The notes: generated from the letters alone by a model not told the origin. A DNA stretch of 64,000 bases from Streptomyces sp. R21 (GCF_041051975.1 NZ_CP163435.1:8710501-8774500), one strand, 5' to 3'; counted from the stretch's first letter, positions 17,230-26,760 are shown. Numbers and translations: made by a program.

Positions 17230-20078
17230 CCGACCAGCACTTCCGGCTCCGGGAGGGAGGCCGCGTCGACCGTTCCGCCGTGCTGCGGTTCACCGTCGAC
17301 GGGCGGGAGGTGACCGGGCACCCCGGAGACACCGTTGCCTCGGCGATGCTGGCGAACGGCCTCGCCGAGGTCGCCCCCTCCCTCTACCGCGGCCGCCCGC
17401 GCGGCATCGTCGCCGCGGGCGTCGAGGAACCCAACGCCCTGTTGCAGCTCGACGGTTCATGCTCGGAGGGCATGCTCCCGGCCACGACCGTGGAGCTGTA
17501 CGACGGCCTGTCCGCCACCACGCTGTCCGCGATGGGCCGGCTCGCCCCGACCGCCGACCCCGCCGTCTATGACAAGAAGTACGTCCACACCGACGTCCTG
17601 GTCGTCGGCGCCGGACCGGCCGGGCTCGCGGCCGCCGCCGCTGCCGCGGACTCCGGTGCCCGCGTGGTCCTCCTCGACGAACAGCCCGAGCCCGGCGGCT
17701 CGCTGCTCTCCGGCGTGGAGGCCGGCCTCCAGTGGGTCGCCGAGGTCAAAGCGGCACTCGACGCCGCCCCCGAGGTCGTCGTACTGCAGCGCACCACGGC
17801 CTTCGGGTCGTACGACGACAACTATGTGCTGGCCCTGCAGCGACGCACCGACCATCTGGGAACCCACGCGCCCGAAGGCGTCTCGCGCCAGCGCTTGTGG
17901 CACATACGGGCTCGCCAGGTCGTCCTGGCGACCGGCGCGCACGAGCGTCCGCTGGTCTTCGCCGCCAACGACCGGCCAGGCGTGATGCTCGCCGCGGCGG
18001 TGCGCACGTACCTCAACCGGTACGCCGTGGCGCCCGGTTCGCGAGCCGTGGTGAGCACGACCAACGACAGCGCGTACGACACCGTCGCAGATCTCCACGC
18101 CGCCGGCATCGACATCGCCGCCGTCGTGGACGCGCGCCCCGAGCAGTCCGACCGGGCCGCCGAAGTGGCCGTGGCGACCGGGGTGCGGGTGCTGACGGGC
18201 AGCGCGGTGGTCGACACTTCGGGCGACCGCAGGCTCACCGGCGTCACCGTCCAGGCTCTCGACGCCGATGGCCGACTGACCGGTGAACCACAGTCGTTCG
18301 CCTGTGACCTGCTCGCCGTGTCGGGTGGCTGGAGCCCCGTGGTGCATCTGCACAGCCAACGCCAGGGCCGGCTGCGCTGGGACGAGGATCTGGTCGCGTT
18401 CGTCCCCGACGGCACCGTGCGGGACCAGCAGGTCGTCGGTGCGGCCCGCGGGACGTACGACCTCGACGGTTGTCTGGCCGAAGGGGCGCGGGCCGGTGCA
18501 CGGGCGGCGACCGAGTCCGGGTTCCCCGTTCCGGTGCCCGCGGCGGCCTCCGGCGACGCGCGCCCCGACATCCGCGCACTGTGGCTGGTGCCCGCGCCCG
18601 ACGGCGAACCGGGGAGCTGGGACACGCACTTCGTGGACCTGCAGCGCGATGTCACCGTCGCCGACGTCTGGCGGTCCACCGGCGCCGGGATGCGCGGCGT
18701 CGAGCACGTCAAGCGCTACACCTCGCTCGGCACGGCCGGCGACCAGGGCAAGACGTCCGGTGTCAACGCCATCGGCGTCATCGCCGAGGCCCTCGGCGGT
18801 TCGCTCGGAGAGATCGGCACCACGGCCTACCGGGCGCCGTACACGCCGATCGCCTTCGCCGCCCTGGCCGGACGCGAGCGTGGCGAGCTGTTCGACCCGG
18901 AGCGGACCACCTCCATCCACAGCTGGCACGTCGCGGGCGGGGCGGAGTTCGAGGACGTCGGGCAGTGGAAGCGCCCCCGGTACTACCCCCAGCCCGGTGA
19001 GGACATGGACACGGCCGTGTCCCGTGAGTGCCGCGCGGCCCGCGAGGGGGTGGCGTTCATGGACGCCTCCACCCTCGGCAAGATCGAGATCTGGGGCGCG
19101 GACGCGGGCGAGTTCCTCAACCGCATCTACACCAACGCCTTCAAGAAGCTGAAGCCCGGCACGGCCCGCTACGGCGTCATGTGCAAGCCCGACGGCATGA
19201 TCTTCGACGACGGTGTGACGCTGCGCCTCGACGACAACCGCTACTTCATGACCACCACGACCGGCGGTGCCGCCGGCGTGCTGGACTGGCTGGAGGAGTG
19301 GCTGCAGACCGAGTGGCCCGAACTCGACGTCCACTGCACCTCGGTGACCGAGCAGTGGACGACGATCGCCGTCGTCGGTCCCCGGTCGCGCGACGTCGTC
19401 GCCCACCTCGCGCCCGACCTCGACCTGTCCGCCGAGGCGTTCCCCTTCATGGCCTTCCGCGAGACCACCCTGGCCTCCGGAATCCCCGCCCGCATCTGCC
19501 GGATCTCCTTCTCCGGCGAACTCGCCTACGAGATCAACGTATCCGCGTGGTACGGCCTGACGGTCTGGGAGGAGGTGTACGCGATCGGCCGGCCGTACGA
19601 CATCACCCCGTACGGCACCGAGACCATGCACGTCCTGCGGGCCGAGAAGGGCTACATCATCGTCGGCCAGGACACCGACGGCACCGTCACCCCGCAGGAC
19701 GCGGGCATGTCCTGGGTGGTCTCCAAGCAGAAGGACTTCATCGGCAAGCGGTCCCACTCCCGCGCCGACACCTCCCGCACGGACCGCAAGCAGCTGGTCG
19801 GCCTGTTGCCGAGCGACCGCACGACCCGGCTGCCCGAGGGCACCCAACTCATCGCGCCGGACACCACCTTGGAGACGGTGCCCGTGCCGATGCTCGGCCA
19901 CGTCACCTCCAGCTACCACAGTCCGGCCCTCGGCCGCCCCTTCGCCCTCGCCCTCGTCGCCGACGGGCGGGCAAGGATCGGCGCGACCCTGCTCGCCCCG
20001 GTGGGCGATGACCTGGTGCCCGTCGAGGTGACCGACTTCGTCCTCTACGACCCCGAAGGGACCAAGCGCGATGGCTGA
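17226..20078 (+). CDS. soxA: sarcosine oxidase alpha subunit
   Basis: The 950-residue large subunit. The N-terminus (about 15-105) resembles a ferredoxin-like domain (GRPRGIVAAGVEEPNALLQL). An NAD-binding Rossmann domain begins with VLVVGAGPAGLAAAAAA near residue 124. The C-terminal third (about 600-930) is a GcvT-like tetrahydrofolate-binding aminomethyltransferase domain, with LAYEINVSAWYGLTVWEE and GTETMHVLRAEKGYIIVGQDTDG. It transfers the sarcosine methyl group to folate. Start overlaps soxD and stop overlaps soxG, so subunits are made together. Confidence 0.96.
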   Translation: MTDQHFRLREGGRVDRSAVLRFTVDGREVTGHPGDTVASAMLANGLAEVAPSLYRGRPRGIVAAGVEEPNALLQLDGSCSEGMLPATTVELYDGLSATTLSAMGRLAPTADPAVYDKKYVHTDVLVVGAGPAGLAAAAAAADSGARVVLLDEQPEPGGSLLSGVEAGLQWVAEVKAALDAAPEVVVLQRTTAFGSYDDNYVLALQRRTDHLGTHAPEGVSRQRLWHIRARQVVLATGAHERPLVFAANDRPGVMLAAAVRTYLNRYAVAPGSRAVVSTTNDSAYDTVADLHAAGIDIAAVVDARPEQSDRAAEVAVATGVRVLTGSAVVDTSGDRRLTGVTVQALDADGRLTGEPQSFACDLLAVSGGWSPVVHLHSQRQGRLRWDEDLVAFVPDGTVRDQQVVGAARGTYDLDGCLAEGARAGARAATESGFPVPVPAAASGDARPDIRALWLVPAPDGEPGSWDTHFVDLQRDVTVADVWRSTGAGMRGVEHVKRYTSLGTAGDQGKTSGVNAIGVIAEALGGSLGEIGTTAYRAPYTPIAFAALAGRERGELFDPERTTSIHSWHVAGGAEFEDVGQWKRPRYYPQPGEDMDTAVSRECRAAREGVAFMDASTLGKIEIWGADAGEFLNRIYTNAFKKLKPGTARYGVMCKPDGMIFDDGVTLRLDDNRYFMTTTTGGAAGVLDWLEEWLQTEWPELDVHCTSVTEQWTTIAVVGPRSRDVVAHLAPDLDLSAEAFPFMAFRETTLASGIPARICRISFSGELAYEINVSAWYGLTVWEEVYAIGRPYDITPYGTETMHVLRAEKGYIIVGQDTDGTVTPQDAGMSWVVSKQKDFIGKRSHSRADTSRTDRKQLVGLLPSDRTTRLPEGTQLIAPDTTLETVPVPMLGHVTSSYHSPALGRPFALALVADGRARIGATLLAPVGDDLVPVEVTDFVLYDPEGTKRDG

Positions 20079-20706
20079 GCCGACGAACGAGGCAGGCGCA
20101 GGTGCCGGGCCGGTGGCACTGCGCACCAGCCCCCTGACCCATCTGGAGGAGCGGATGCGGGCCGCCACCGTCACCGGCGCCCGCGGTGTCGCGCTGACCG
20201 AGCGGCCGTTCCTCACCATGGTGAACCTGCGTGTCGACCCCGCTTCCGAGGCGGCCGACCGCATCGAGAAGACCCTGGGGGCCCCGCTCCCGCGCCGGTG
20301 CGGCCACACCACCGCGTCCGGCCCTCACACGGTCCTCTGGCTCGGCCCCGACGAATGGCTCGTGGTGTCCGAGGCCGAAGAGACCGCCGTGGCCGCCGAG
20401 TTGCGAGAGGTACTCGGAGAAGACCCGGGCTCGGTCGTGGACGTCTCGGCGAACCGCACCACGCTGGAGCTGAGCGGCCCCTCCGCTCGGCAGGTGCTGG
20501 AGAAGGGCTGCCCGCTGGACCTGCATCCCCGGTCCTTCGAACCCGGCCGGGCGGTGTCCACCACGGTGGGCCCCGTCGCCGTACTGCTCTGGCAGGTCGA
20601 CGACCAGCCGGCCTACCGCCTGCTCCCGCGCTCCTCGTTCGCCGACTACCTGGCGCGCTGGCTCATCGACGCGATGAGCGAGTACCACGGCCCGGAGGTG
20701 TCCTGA
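20071..20706 (+). CDS. soxG: sarcosine oxidase gamma subunit
   Basis: A 211-residue GcvT-like small subunit that overlaps soxA by 8 bp. Family features include TVLWLGPDEWLVVS, then VDVSANRTTLELSGPSARQVLEKGCPLDLHPRSF. The C-terminal region contains LLPRSSFADYLARWL. It completes the B-D-A-G subunit set. The last base of its TGA stop is the first base of the purU start. Confidence 0.93.
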   Translation: MAEPTNEAGAGAGPVALRTSPLTHLEERMRAATVTGARGVALTERPFLTMVNLRVDPASEAADRIEKTLGAPLPRRCGHTTASGPHTVLWLGPDEWLVVSEAEETAVAAELREVLGEDPGSVVDVSANRTTLELSGPSARQVLEKGCPLDLHPRSFEPGRAVSTTVGPVAVLLWQVDDQPAYRLLPRSSFADYLARWLIDAMSEYHGPEVS

Positions 20707-21572
20707 TGAGCACGTCACCCAGTACTGAGCACGTACTCACCCTCGACTGCCCCGAGGCTCCCGGCATCGTCCTTGCCGTCTCGCGGTTCCTCGTCGAGCA
20801 CGGCAGCGACATCATCGACAACCAGCAGTTCGGCGACCGCCGCGACGGCCACTTCTTCATGCGGGTGCAGTTCGCCACGTCCGGCGGCGAGAACACCACC
20901 GAGACCCTGCGCCGCGACTTCGCCGCCGTGGCCGCTCCCTTCGCCATGCGATGGCACGTCGAACCGGTCAGCACCCGGCGCCGCGTGCTGGTCATGGTGT
21001 CCCGCTACGGCCACTGTCTGAACGACCTGCTCTTCCGCACCCGCAGCGGTGACCTGCCCATCGACGTGGTCGCGGTGGTCTCGAACCACCGCGACCACGA
21101 GGCGCTCGTCACCTGGCACGACATCCCGTTCTTCCACGTGCCGGTCACCGCCGCGACCAAACCCGCAGCCGAAGCCCAACTCCTCGAGATCATCGACTCG
21201 TTCGACGTCGACCTGATCGTGCTGGCGCGCTACATGCAGGTGCTCTCCGACGACCTGTGCGCCCGGCTGGCCGGCCGGACGATCAACATCCACCACTCGT
21301 TCCTGCCGAGCTTCAAGGGCGCCAAGCCCTACCACCAGGCACACGACCGCGGCGTCAAGCTCGTCGGCGCGACGGCCCACTACGTCACCGCCGACCTCGA
21401 CGAAGGCCCGATCATCGCCCAGGAGGTCATCGGCGCCGACCACAGCCACACCCCCGACGACCTGGCCGCCATCGGCCGCGACGCGGAGTCGGCGGCCCTG
21501 GCCCGAGCGGTCCGCTGGCACTGCGAAGGCCGCGTGTTCGTCCAGGGCAGGCGCACGGTGGTGCTGCGCTGA
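20706..21572 (+). CDS. purU: formyltetrahydrofolate deformylase
   Basis: A 288-residue enzyme hydrolysing 10-formyl-tetrahydrofolate to formate and tetrahydrofolate. The N-terminal ACT domain (residues 10-85: LDCPEAPGIVLAVSRFLVEH) is followed by a formyltransferase-type catalytic domain. It contains INIHHSFLPSFKGAKPYHQA and GATAHYVTADLDEGPII, with the catalytic Asn/His/Asp set. ATG 20706 overlaps the soxG stop (TGATG). Its place at the end of a sarcosine oxidase operon makes sense: it recycles free folate as sarcosine demethylation loads C1 units on it. Confidence 0.95.
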   Translation: MSTSPSTEHVLTLDCPEAPGIVLAVSRFLVEHGSDIIDNQQFGDRRDGHFFMRVQFATSGGENTTETLRRDFAAVAAPFAMRWHVEPVSTRRRVLVMVSRYGHCLNDLLFRTRSGDLPIDVVAVVSNHRDHEALVTWHDIPFFHVPVTAATKPAAEAQLLEIIDSFDVDLIVLARYMQVLSDDLCARLAGRTINIHHSFLPSFKGAKPYHQAHDRGVKLVGATAHYVTADLDEGPIIAQEVIGADHSHTPDDLAAIGRDAESAALARAVRWHCEGRVFVQGRRTVVLR

Positions 21573-21575
21573 CGG

Positions 21576-21668
21576 TTGGAGGCCGCGGCCCACACCCGGA
21601 GGCGTCCTTCGGCTGCCTGGACCACACGGCGATGCGGCCCGCGGAGTTCAATCACCCATGGCGCGAAC
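21576..21668 (+). mobile_element. tyrosine integrase scar (about 30 codons)
   Basis: Reads GRGPHPEASFGCLDHTAMRPAEF, matching a conserved stretch of actinobacterial tyrosine site-specific recombinases (usually AFFGCLYYAAMRPEE). The match is closest to the other remnant in this window at 44437 (GRGPHLEAFFGCMYYAAMRPAEV). Only this short segment survives, immediately after purU. Confidence 0.55.
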
Positions 21669-21683
21669 GCTTGCGGCGGAGCG

Positions 21684-22184
21684 CTATATACCGCGGCTGC
21701 CGTCGAGGCTCTCACGAATGATGTCCGCATGACCGGCGTGCCGGGCAGTCTCCTCGATCATGTGGAGCAGGACCCAGCGCAGGTTCCGCTCCGCCAGGTC
21801 GGGGCGACTGCACGGAGCCTCCAGTGACATGTCGGCGACGATCTCCCGTGAGATGGCCACCTGTTCCTCGAAGAAGGCCGTCCAGTGCTTCACCGTGTCC
21901 TGCTCGTCGACACGGAAGTCTTCGTCCCTCCAGTCCGGGACCTCCTCTTCGGGCCACTCGTTGGGAAGTGCCCGTCCCGCAACGATGATCTGAAACCACC
22001 TGCGCTCCCAGAGGGCCGAGTGTTTGAGCAGGCCCATCAAGGACAACGAGCTCACCGTCGGAGTCATGCGGGCATCCATGTCAGAGACACCGTCGACCTT
22101 CCGAAGCAGATCGGCGCGCTGCTTGTCGAGAAAGCCGCAGAGGGCTTCCCGCTCGGTAGAGGTCGAGAACTGGTTGGCTGTCAT
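21684..22184 (-). CDS. DinB/DUF664 family protein
   Basis: A 166-residue protein of the DinB-like four-helix-bundle superfamily (DUF664). Conserved features are LSLMGLLKHSALWERRWF, with the metal-ligand histidine, and LRWVLLHMIEETARHAGHADIIRESLDG, with the C-terminal His pair. Members are mostly uncharacterised metal-dependent or thiol-related enzymes. It is a single gene between the integrase scar and an epimerase remnant, and the start at 22184 is the only good ATG. Confidence 0.85.
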   Translation of the reverse strand: MTANQFSTSTEREALCGFLDKQRADLLRKVDGVSDMDARMTPTVSSLSLMGLLKHSALWERRWFQIIVAGRALPNEWPEEEVPDWRDEDFRVDEQDTVKHWTAFFEEQVAISREIVADMSLEAPCSRPDLAERNLRWVLLHMIEETARHAGHADIIRESLDGSRGI

Positions 22185-22262
22185 GTCCCGGACGCTACTG
22201 GATCACGAGGACAGCTCCCCGACCGGTGCTGCTGCGTAGCTATCCAGCACGAAGATCACGAT

Positions 22263-22550
22263 CTACAGCTGGAGTACTAGTTCGGCGCCCCCGCCCCGTA
22301 CCCGGCTGTTGGAGGCAAGTACGTACAAGGTGAGTTCGTGCCCCCACAGGGCGACGGCGGCGTCCGCGTCCCAGGGCCGCACGGGGCCGAGGTCGAGCGC
22401 CGAAGCGAGCGAGGCGAAGATGTCGCCGAACGACGCCTCGCCGTTCTCGACGAAATAGAAGGATCCCGCCGAGGCGTCGGTAAGGGCGCGCAGGTAGAGG
22501 CCGGCCATGTCGTCAAGGTGCACGGTCGGCCAGATCCGGCAGACCTCGGC
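22263..22550 (-). pseudogene. NAD-dependent epimerase/dehydratase, C-terminal remnant
   Basis: The reading VHLDDMAGLYLRAL, then SFYFVENGEASFGDIFASLASAL and LASNSRVRG, matches the C-terminal half of atypical SDR/epimerase proteins. The N-terminal Rossmann half is missing, and the end (GGGAELVLQL) departs from the family. The 130 bp upstream, to the next gene, show no further homology. Confidence 0.65.
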
Positions 22551-22685
22551 CGCCCCACGGGCGGAGCAGGTTGGAGGACGGTCGTCGTGGGCTTGGCATC
22601 GACGGCCGAGGGACGCGTCGGCCTGCGCGCCGACGCATCCCCGCGGGCCTCCGCGGCGTGTGCTGACTCCCCCGTCCCGGTCGGT

Positions 22686-23129
22686 TCAGTCGAGCGGCCA
22701 GGGCCGGGCTGTGGCACCGAGCCGGTTCCAGGCGTTGATCACGGTAATGGTCCAGATCAGCTCGGCGAGTTCGACCTCAGTGAATTCGGCGGCCGCCCGG
22801 CCGTAAACCTCGTCGGTGACGGGGCCCTCGGTAAGACGGGTCGCCGCCTCGGCCAGCTCCAGGGCGGCCCGTTCGCGGTCGGTGAAGAACGGGGTCTCGC
22901 GCCACACGGGCAGTGCGTAGAGCCGCTGCTCGGTCTCCCCGGCCGTACGCGCGTCCCGGGTATGCAGGTCGACGCAGTAGGCGCAGCCGTTGAGCTGGGA
23001 GGCGCGTGCCCGCACCAGTTCCAGCAGCGCGGGCTCCAGGCTGACTTTCCGGGAGGCCGCGTCGAGCGAGTTGAGTGCGCGGTTGATGTGCGGGGCCAGC
23101 TTGTCGACCGGGAGTCGTACAGATGTCAT
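22686..23129 (-). CDS. carboxymuconolactone decarboxylase (AhpD-like) protein
   Basis: A 147-residue protein of the AhpD/CMD fold. The redox-active CxxC and proton-relay histidine are intact in GCAYCVDLHTRDARTAG. LAELIWTITVINAWNRLG is the second conserved helix. Such proteins reduce peroxides or protect against oxidative damage. It lies 21 bp downstream of a peptidase E gene and in line with a quinone oxidoreductase gene, suggesting a small detoxification operon read leftwards. Confidence 0.9.
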   Translation of the reverse strand: MTSVRLPVDKLAPHINRALNSLDAASRKVSLEPALLELVRARASQLNGCAYCVDLHTRDARTAGETEQRLYALPVWRETPFFTDRERAALELAEAATRLTEGPVTDEVYGRAAAEFTEVELAELIWTITVINAWNRLGATARPWPLD

Positions 23130-23150
23130 GGTGTTCTCCTTTGAGTGGGG

Positions 23151-23792
23151 TTATCGGCTTGCAGTAGTCGACGGTCGGTCGACGATGACGACCTCGCCGT
23201 CGCGGAGGGCGCGGTAGGGCACTCCTTCGGCGACGTATCGCTTCACGACGCGCTCGATGGGCTCGCTCTCGGGGATCGGCGAGCGGTAGTGGGGGACGAA
23301 TGCGTAGTCCAGGAGGCCGAGTCCTTCCCAGAGCGCCGGCCGGCCGTAGGCGGTGACGGTGTCCGCGGGGTCGTCGACGAGTTCGAGACCATGCAGATTG
23401 GGCGACAGGACGCAGGCGCCCGCGCTCCAGCCGGCGTAGACGACGGCGTCGCGCCGCAGCAGGCCGGTCAGGATCTCGTCGGCGCCGCTGAGGGCCATTG
23501 CCCGACGCAGGACGAACGGGTTGCCGCCATGGACCCAGACGAACCCGAAGCCGGACAAGCGCTCCGCGAGTGCGCCCGGATCACCGAAGTGGTCCCGCAG
23601 GTCCACCTCGGTCACCTGGTAGCCGCGGTCGCGCAGCATCGCGACCTCCCGCCCGGTGGCCTGCCGTCTTTGCGGGTCGGGAAGGGCGTCCAGCGCGTTG
23701 CCGACGACGGCCGCGGTCCGGGCGTCTCCGACGAGGTCATCCAGCAGTTCGGGGGTGTCCCCGAGTTTCCAGGAGGAAAGGAACAAACGCAT
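23151..23792 (-). CDS. peptidase E-like (S51) serine hydrolase
   Basis: A 213-residue protein of the class I glutamine amidotransferase-like/S51 family, which includes cytoplasmic Asp-dipeptidase and cyanophycinase. The nucleophile elbow is VVYAGWSAGACVL (Ser), preceded by GFVWVHGGNPFVLRRAM. The catalytic histidine is probably in FVPHYRSP. It starts at ATG 23792, 27 bp after the oxidoreductase stop. Substrate is unknown, but S51 enzymes usually cleave Asp-X dipeptides. Confidence 0.87.
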   Translation of the reverse strand: MRLFLSSWKLGDTPELLDDLVGDARTAAVVGNALDALPDPQRRQATGREVAMLRDRGYQVTEVDLRDHFGDPGALAERLSGFGFVWVHGGNPFVLRRAMALSGADEILTGLLRRDAVVYAGWSAGACVLSPNLHGLELVDDPADTVTAYGRPALWEGLGLLDYAFVPHYRSPIPESEPIERVVKRYVAEGVPYRALRDGEVVIVDRPSTTASR

Positions 23793-23819
23793 GGGCCTGC
23801 TCTCGTGACAAGGGGGAGG

Positions 23820-24755
23820 TCAGGCGGAGACGGTGAGGACGATCTTTCCGGCGGTACGGCCGGCCTCGCCGATCTCGTGGGCCTTGGCCGCCTGCTCCAA
23901 CGGCAGGACGGTGTCGATACGGGCGCGCAGTCGGCCGGATGCGGCGAGGGAGGCGATCTCCCGCATCCCCGCCTGATCCGCTTCGGTGATCATGAAGGTG
24001 GAGCGGAGTCCAAGGGCTCGGGCCTCGGCCGTCAGGTGCACCTCGGCAGGGGAGGCAAGCGAGACGATGAGGCCGCCCGGGCGCAGGGTCTGCAGGGAGC
24101 GCGGCCCGTAGTCGCCACCGATGGTGTCGATCACGACGTCGATGGCGCGGGCGGCGGTGGTGAAGTCGGTGCGGGTGTAGTCGATGACCTCGTCGGCACC
24201 CAGACCTCGCACGAAGTCGTGGTTGGCGGTGCGCGTGGTGCCGATGACATACGCGCCGCGCGCCACGGCGATCTGGAGGGCCAGGTGTCCGACGCCGCCC
24301 GCCACGGCATGGATCAGCACCCGCTGGCCGGGACGGACGTCGGCCGTGTCGACCAGGGCCTGCCAGGCGGTGAGCGCGGCCAAGGGGAGTGCGGCGGCCT
24401 CGACATGGGAGAGCCCGGCCGGCTTGGCGGTCAGGTGCCGCGCCGGGGAGACCACGTACTCGGCGTAGGTCCCCGCAGGAGCCGGCTGGCGCGGCATGCC
24501 GAACACTTCGTCGCCGGGCTGGAACAGGGTCACACCCGGTCCGACGGCTTCGACCACACCCGACACGTCCCAGCCCAGCCGGATCGGGGTATCGCCCGCC
24601 AGCCCGCCGGTGGCCCGGTGCCACCAGTCGGTCGGGTTCACCCCGGCGGCATGCACCCGGACGAGCACCTCGGCGGGGCCGGGCACGGGGCGCGGCACCT
24701 CAATGATCTTCAGGACGTCCGGTCCGCCGAAAGAGTCCTGACCGATGGCACGCAT
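23820..24755 (-). CDS. NADP-dependent quinone oxidoreductase-like protein
   Basis: A 311-residue medium-chain dehydrogenase/reductase without the structural zinc cysteines, so of the quinone oxidoreductase type. GWDVSGVVEAVGPGV is typical, and the cofactor motif is HAVAGGVGHLALQIA near residue 150. ATG 24755 follows AAGGAAC; an in-frame ATG 30 bp upstream is less well placed. It is divergent from a LysR regulator and likely the first gene of an operon with peptidase E and AhpD-like genes. Confidence 0.9.
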   Translation of the reverse strand: MRAIGQDSFGGPDVLKIIEVPRPVPGPAEVLVRVHAAGVNPTDWWHRATGGLAGDTPIRLGWDVSGVVEAVGPGVTLFQPGDEVFGMPRQPAPAGTYAEYVVSPARHLTAKPAGLSHVEAAALPLAALTAWQALVDTADVRPGQRVLIHAVAGGVGHLALQIAVARGAYVIGTTRTANHDFVRGLGADEVIDYTRTDFTTAARAIDVVIDTIGGDYGPRSLQTLRPGGLIVSLASPAEVHLTAEARALGLRSTFMITEADQAGMREIASLAASGRLRARIDTVLPLEQAAKAHEIGEAGRTAGKIVLTVSA

Positions 24756-24906
24756 AGTGACGTTCCTTATCTTGGTATCTGACACGCCGTCCGTCGTGGT
24801 CCGGCCGTGTGGGGATGAACAGGTTCAGGCTTCTATGCGCCGGATGCGCCAACAAGGTGAGATAGTGCAACGGTCGTTAAGGTGGGTTTAACGTCCGGAG
24901 GGGTAT

Positions 24907-25818
24907 GTGCTGGAGCGGCTTGAACTTGAGGCGTTCCTGACGCTGGCCGAGGAGTTGCACTTCGGCCGCACGGCAGAACGTCTGCACGTGACCACCGCCC
25001 GGATCAGCCAGACCATCAAGAAGGTGGAACGCCAGATCGGGACGCCACTGTTCGAACGCAGCAGCCGCCATGTCTGCCTCACTCAGGCCGGTCAGCGGCT
25101 GCACGACGATCTGCGCCCGGGCTATGACCAGATCGAGGCCGGACTCGAGAAGGCGACCAACGCCGCGCGGGGCGTCCGCAGTGTGCTCCAGGTCGGTTTC
25201 CTCGGCGCCGCCGCGGGGCAGCTCATGGTCCAGGCCGCCCAGCTGTTCGACCAGCGCCACCCCGGTTGGCAGGCCCGGCCCAGGGAACTGCAGATCGTCG
25301 ACTGCCTCCGGCGGCTGCGCGCGGGCGATGTCGACCTTCTGGTCGTAAGCCTGCCGCACAGCGAACCCGACATGGTCACCGGACCGGTCCTGTTCTCCGA
25401 AACCCGGGTGCTGGGAGTCTCCTCCCGGCACCCGCTCGCTCGCCGTGACAGCGTTTCGCTGGAAGACCTCGTCGCGGTCAAGATGCTGCAGGTGGCCGAT
25501 GCGTTCCCCGACTACTGGCGCGCGGATCGCACACCCGGCCTCACGCCCCACGGCCACCCCGTCGAATCGGGTCCGCAGTTCGAAACACTCCAGGAGGCCC
25601 TGGCTCTGATCGACGCGGGCGAAGGCGCTTTCGTGATGGGCGCCCAGGTGTCGCGCTTCTACGCGCGCCCCGGCGTCGCCTATCTTCCGTTCAGCGACGC
25701 ACCACCCCTGGAATGGGTGCCCACCTGGCTCGTCACCAACGCCGCGCCCCAGATCCACGCCTTCAACCAGGCCGCCCAGGACGTCGCCACCCGGGTCCAT
25801 CGCGCCATCCGCCGCTGA
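24907..25818 (+). CDS. LysR-family transcriptional regulator
   Basis: A 303-residue regulator with an N-terminal helix-turn-helix (residues 1-60: EAFLTLAEELHFGRTAERLHVTTARISQTIKKVE) and a periplasmic-binding-like effector domain. The GTG start at 24907 is preceded by GGAGGGG. It faces the quinone oxidoreductase gene across 151 bp. The gap is relatively AT-rich near GTTAAGGTGGGTTTAAC (24874-24890), a possible T-N11-A site. It probably controls the divergent detoxification operon. Confidence 0.9.
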   Translation: MLERLELEAFLTLAEELHFGRTAERLHVTTARISQTIKKVERQIGTPLFERSSRHVCLTQAGQRLHDDLRPGYDQIEAGLEKATNAARGVRSVLQVGFLGAAAGQLMVQAAQLFDQRHPGWQARPRELQIVDCLRRLRAGDVDLLVVSLPHSEPDMVTGPVLFSETRVLGVSSRHPLARRDSVSLEDLVAVKMLQVADAFPDYWRADRTPGLTPHGHPVESGPQFETLQEALALIDAGEGAFVMGAQVSRFYARPGVAYLPFSDAPPLEWVPTWLVTNAAPQIHAFNQAAQDVATRVHRAIRR

Positions 25819-25971
25819 CGCCGATCCGTGCGTAGACCGGCAAGCGTCCACCGGGCAGCCTCCCGGGAACCGGAACGGCGGTGCACGATCCGCCGTCTGG
25901 TCGTCCCGATGCCGTCGAGGACCAGGGATCACGCTGTCTTCTCCCGTTGATTCGTTCCGTTCAGAAGGAAT

Positions 25972-26622
25972 TCAGGAATTCCTGCGCTGGCCAGTGGGAG
26001 GAGTCCACGGCTGCGCAGCGCCGGAGCGGGCCGCCGGCTGCTGATCCCACGGCCGGTGGTAGGGGCCGGCGGGGGCGGGACCGGAGGTGCTGTAAGGCGC
26101 GGGGCCCGCCTTGCCGGCATCGTGGAGCCGGTGGGCGCCGTGCACCACCAGAGCCCAGGCCAAGCACCCGAACGCCGCGGTGTGCAACACGGCGCGGACG
26201 GCGTTCCAGGTGACCCACGCGTTTTCGAAGTCGCTGCGGACGGCGGCGAGGTCCTTGATGTGCCGCGGGTCGCCGGCCTGGGCGAGTTTGTCGTTGAGGG
26301 GGACGTTGACCCCGCCAGTCACGAAGAACGCGATCAGGTAGAGCGCGAGCGCCGCGATGATCCATGGCAGCGCGGCTCTGCCGTGTCCTTTCCACGACAG
26401 GAACGCGGCGAGGGCGAGGAGGAAGAGCGACCCCATGAACAGGAGCATGAAGAAGGGGTTGACTATCGCCTTGTTGATGTTCTGCATCGTCTCGACCATC
26501 GTGCGGTCGGACGACCGTGCCAGGCCGGGCATGACCGAGTAGGTGAAGGCGGCGAACAGCCCGGCCATCAGCCCGGTGGTGAGGGTCGCTGCGATCAGCG
26601 TCGCGGTCTGCAACGTTTTCAT
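25972..26622 (-). CDS. DUF1772 (anthrone oxygenase-like) membrane protein
   Basis: A 216-residue membrane protein with four predicted helices. These include LIAATLTTGLMAGLFAAFTYSVMPGL, NPFFMLLFMGSLFLLALAAF, PWIIAALALYLIAFFV and VLHTAAFGCLAWALV. VNVPLNDKLAQ and WVTWNAVRAVLHT are family signatures. An unusual proline/glycine-rich C-terminal tail follows (AGPAPYSTSGPAPAG). ATG 26622 is chosen, with GGATCC upstream. It is the last of four co-directed genes of small membrane or cupin proteins controlled from the 28-kb divergent promoter. Some DUF1772 members are anthrone oxygenases; function here is unknown. Confidence 0.85.
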   Translation of the reverse strand: MKTLQTATLIAATLTTGLMAGLFAAFTYSVMPGLARSSDRTMVETMQNINKAIVNPFFMLLFMGSLFLLALAAFLSWKGHGRAALPWIIAALALYLIAFFVTGGVNVPLNDKLAQAGDPRHIKDLAAVRSDFENAWVTWNAVRAVLHTAAFGCLAWALVVHGAHRLHDAGKAGPAPYSTSGPAPAGPYHRPWDQQPAARSGAAQPWTPPTGQRRNS

Positions 26623-26760
26623 CGTGGGATCCTTTCCGATTTCCAGTTCAGGGGAGTTGTGTCTCTCGGGCGTGTTCGGCGGGATGCGCAGGGCATGCCG
26701 ACAAGGCGTGCGGTCACCAGGCGACGCGGGCATCGTGGGCGGGCGCCGTGGCCGCCGCGA

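Noticed and set aside
17457..20312. Long minus-strand open frame opposite soxA and soxG
   Set aside because: Antisense of a clearly conserved operon, with composition typical of shadow frames.
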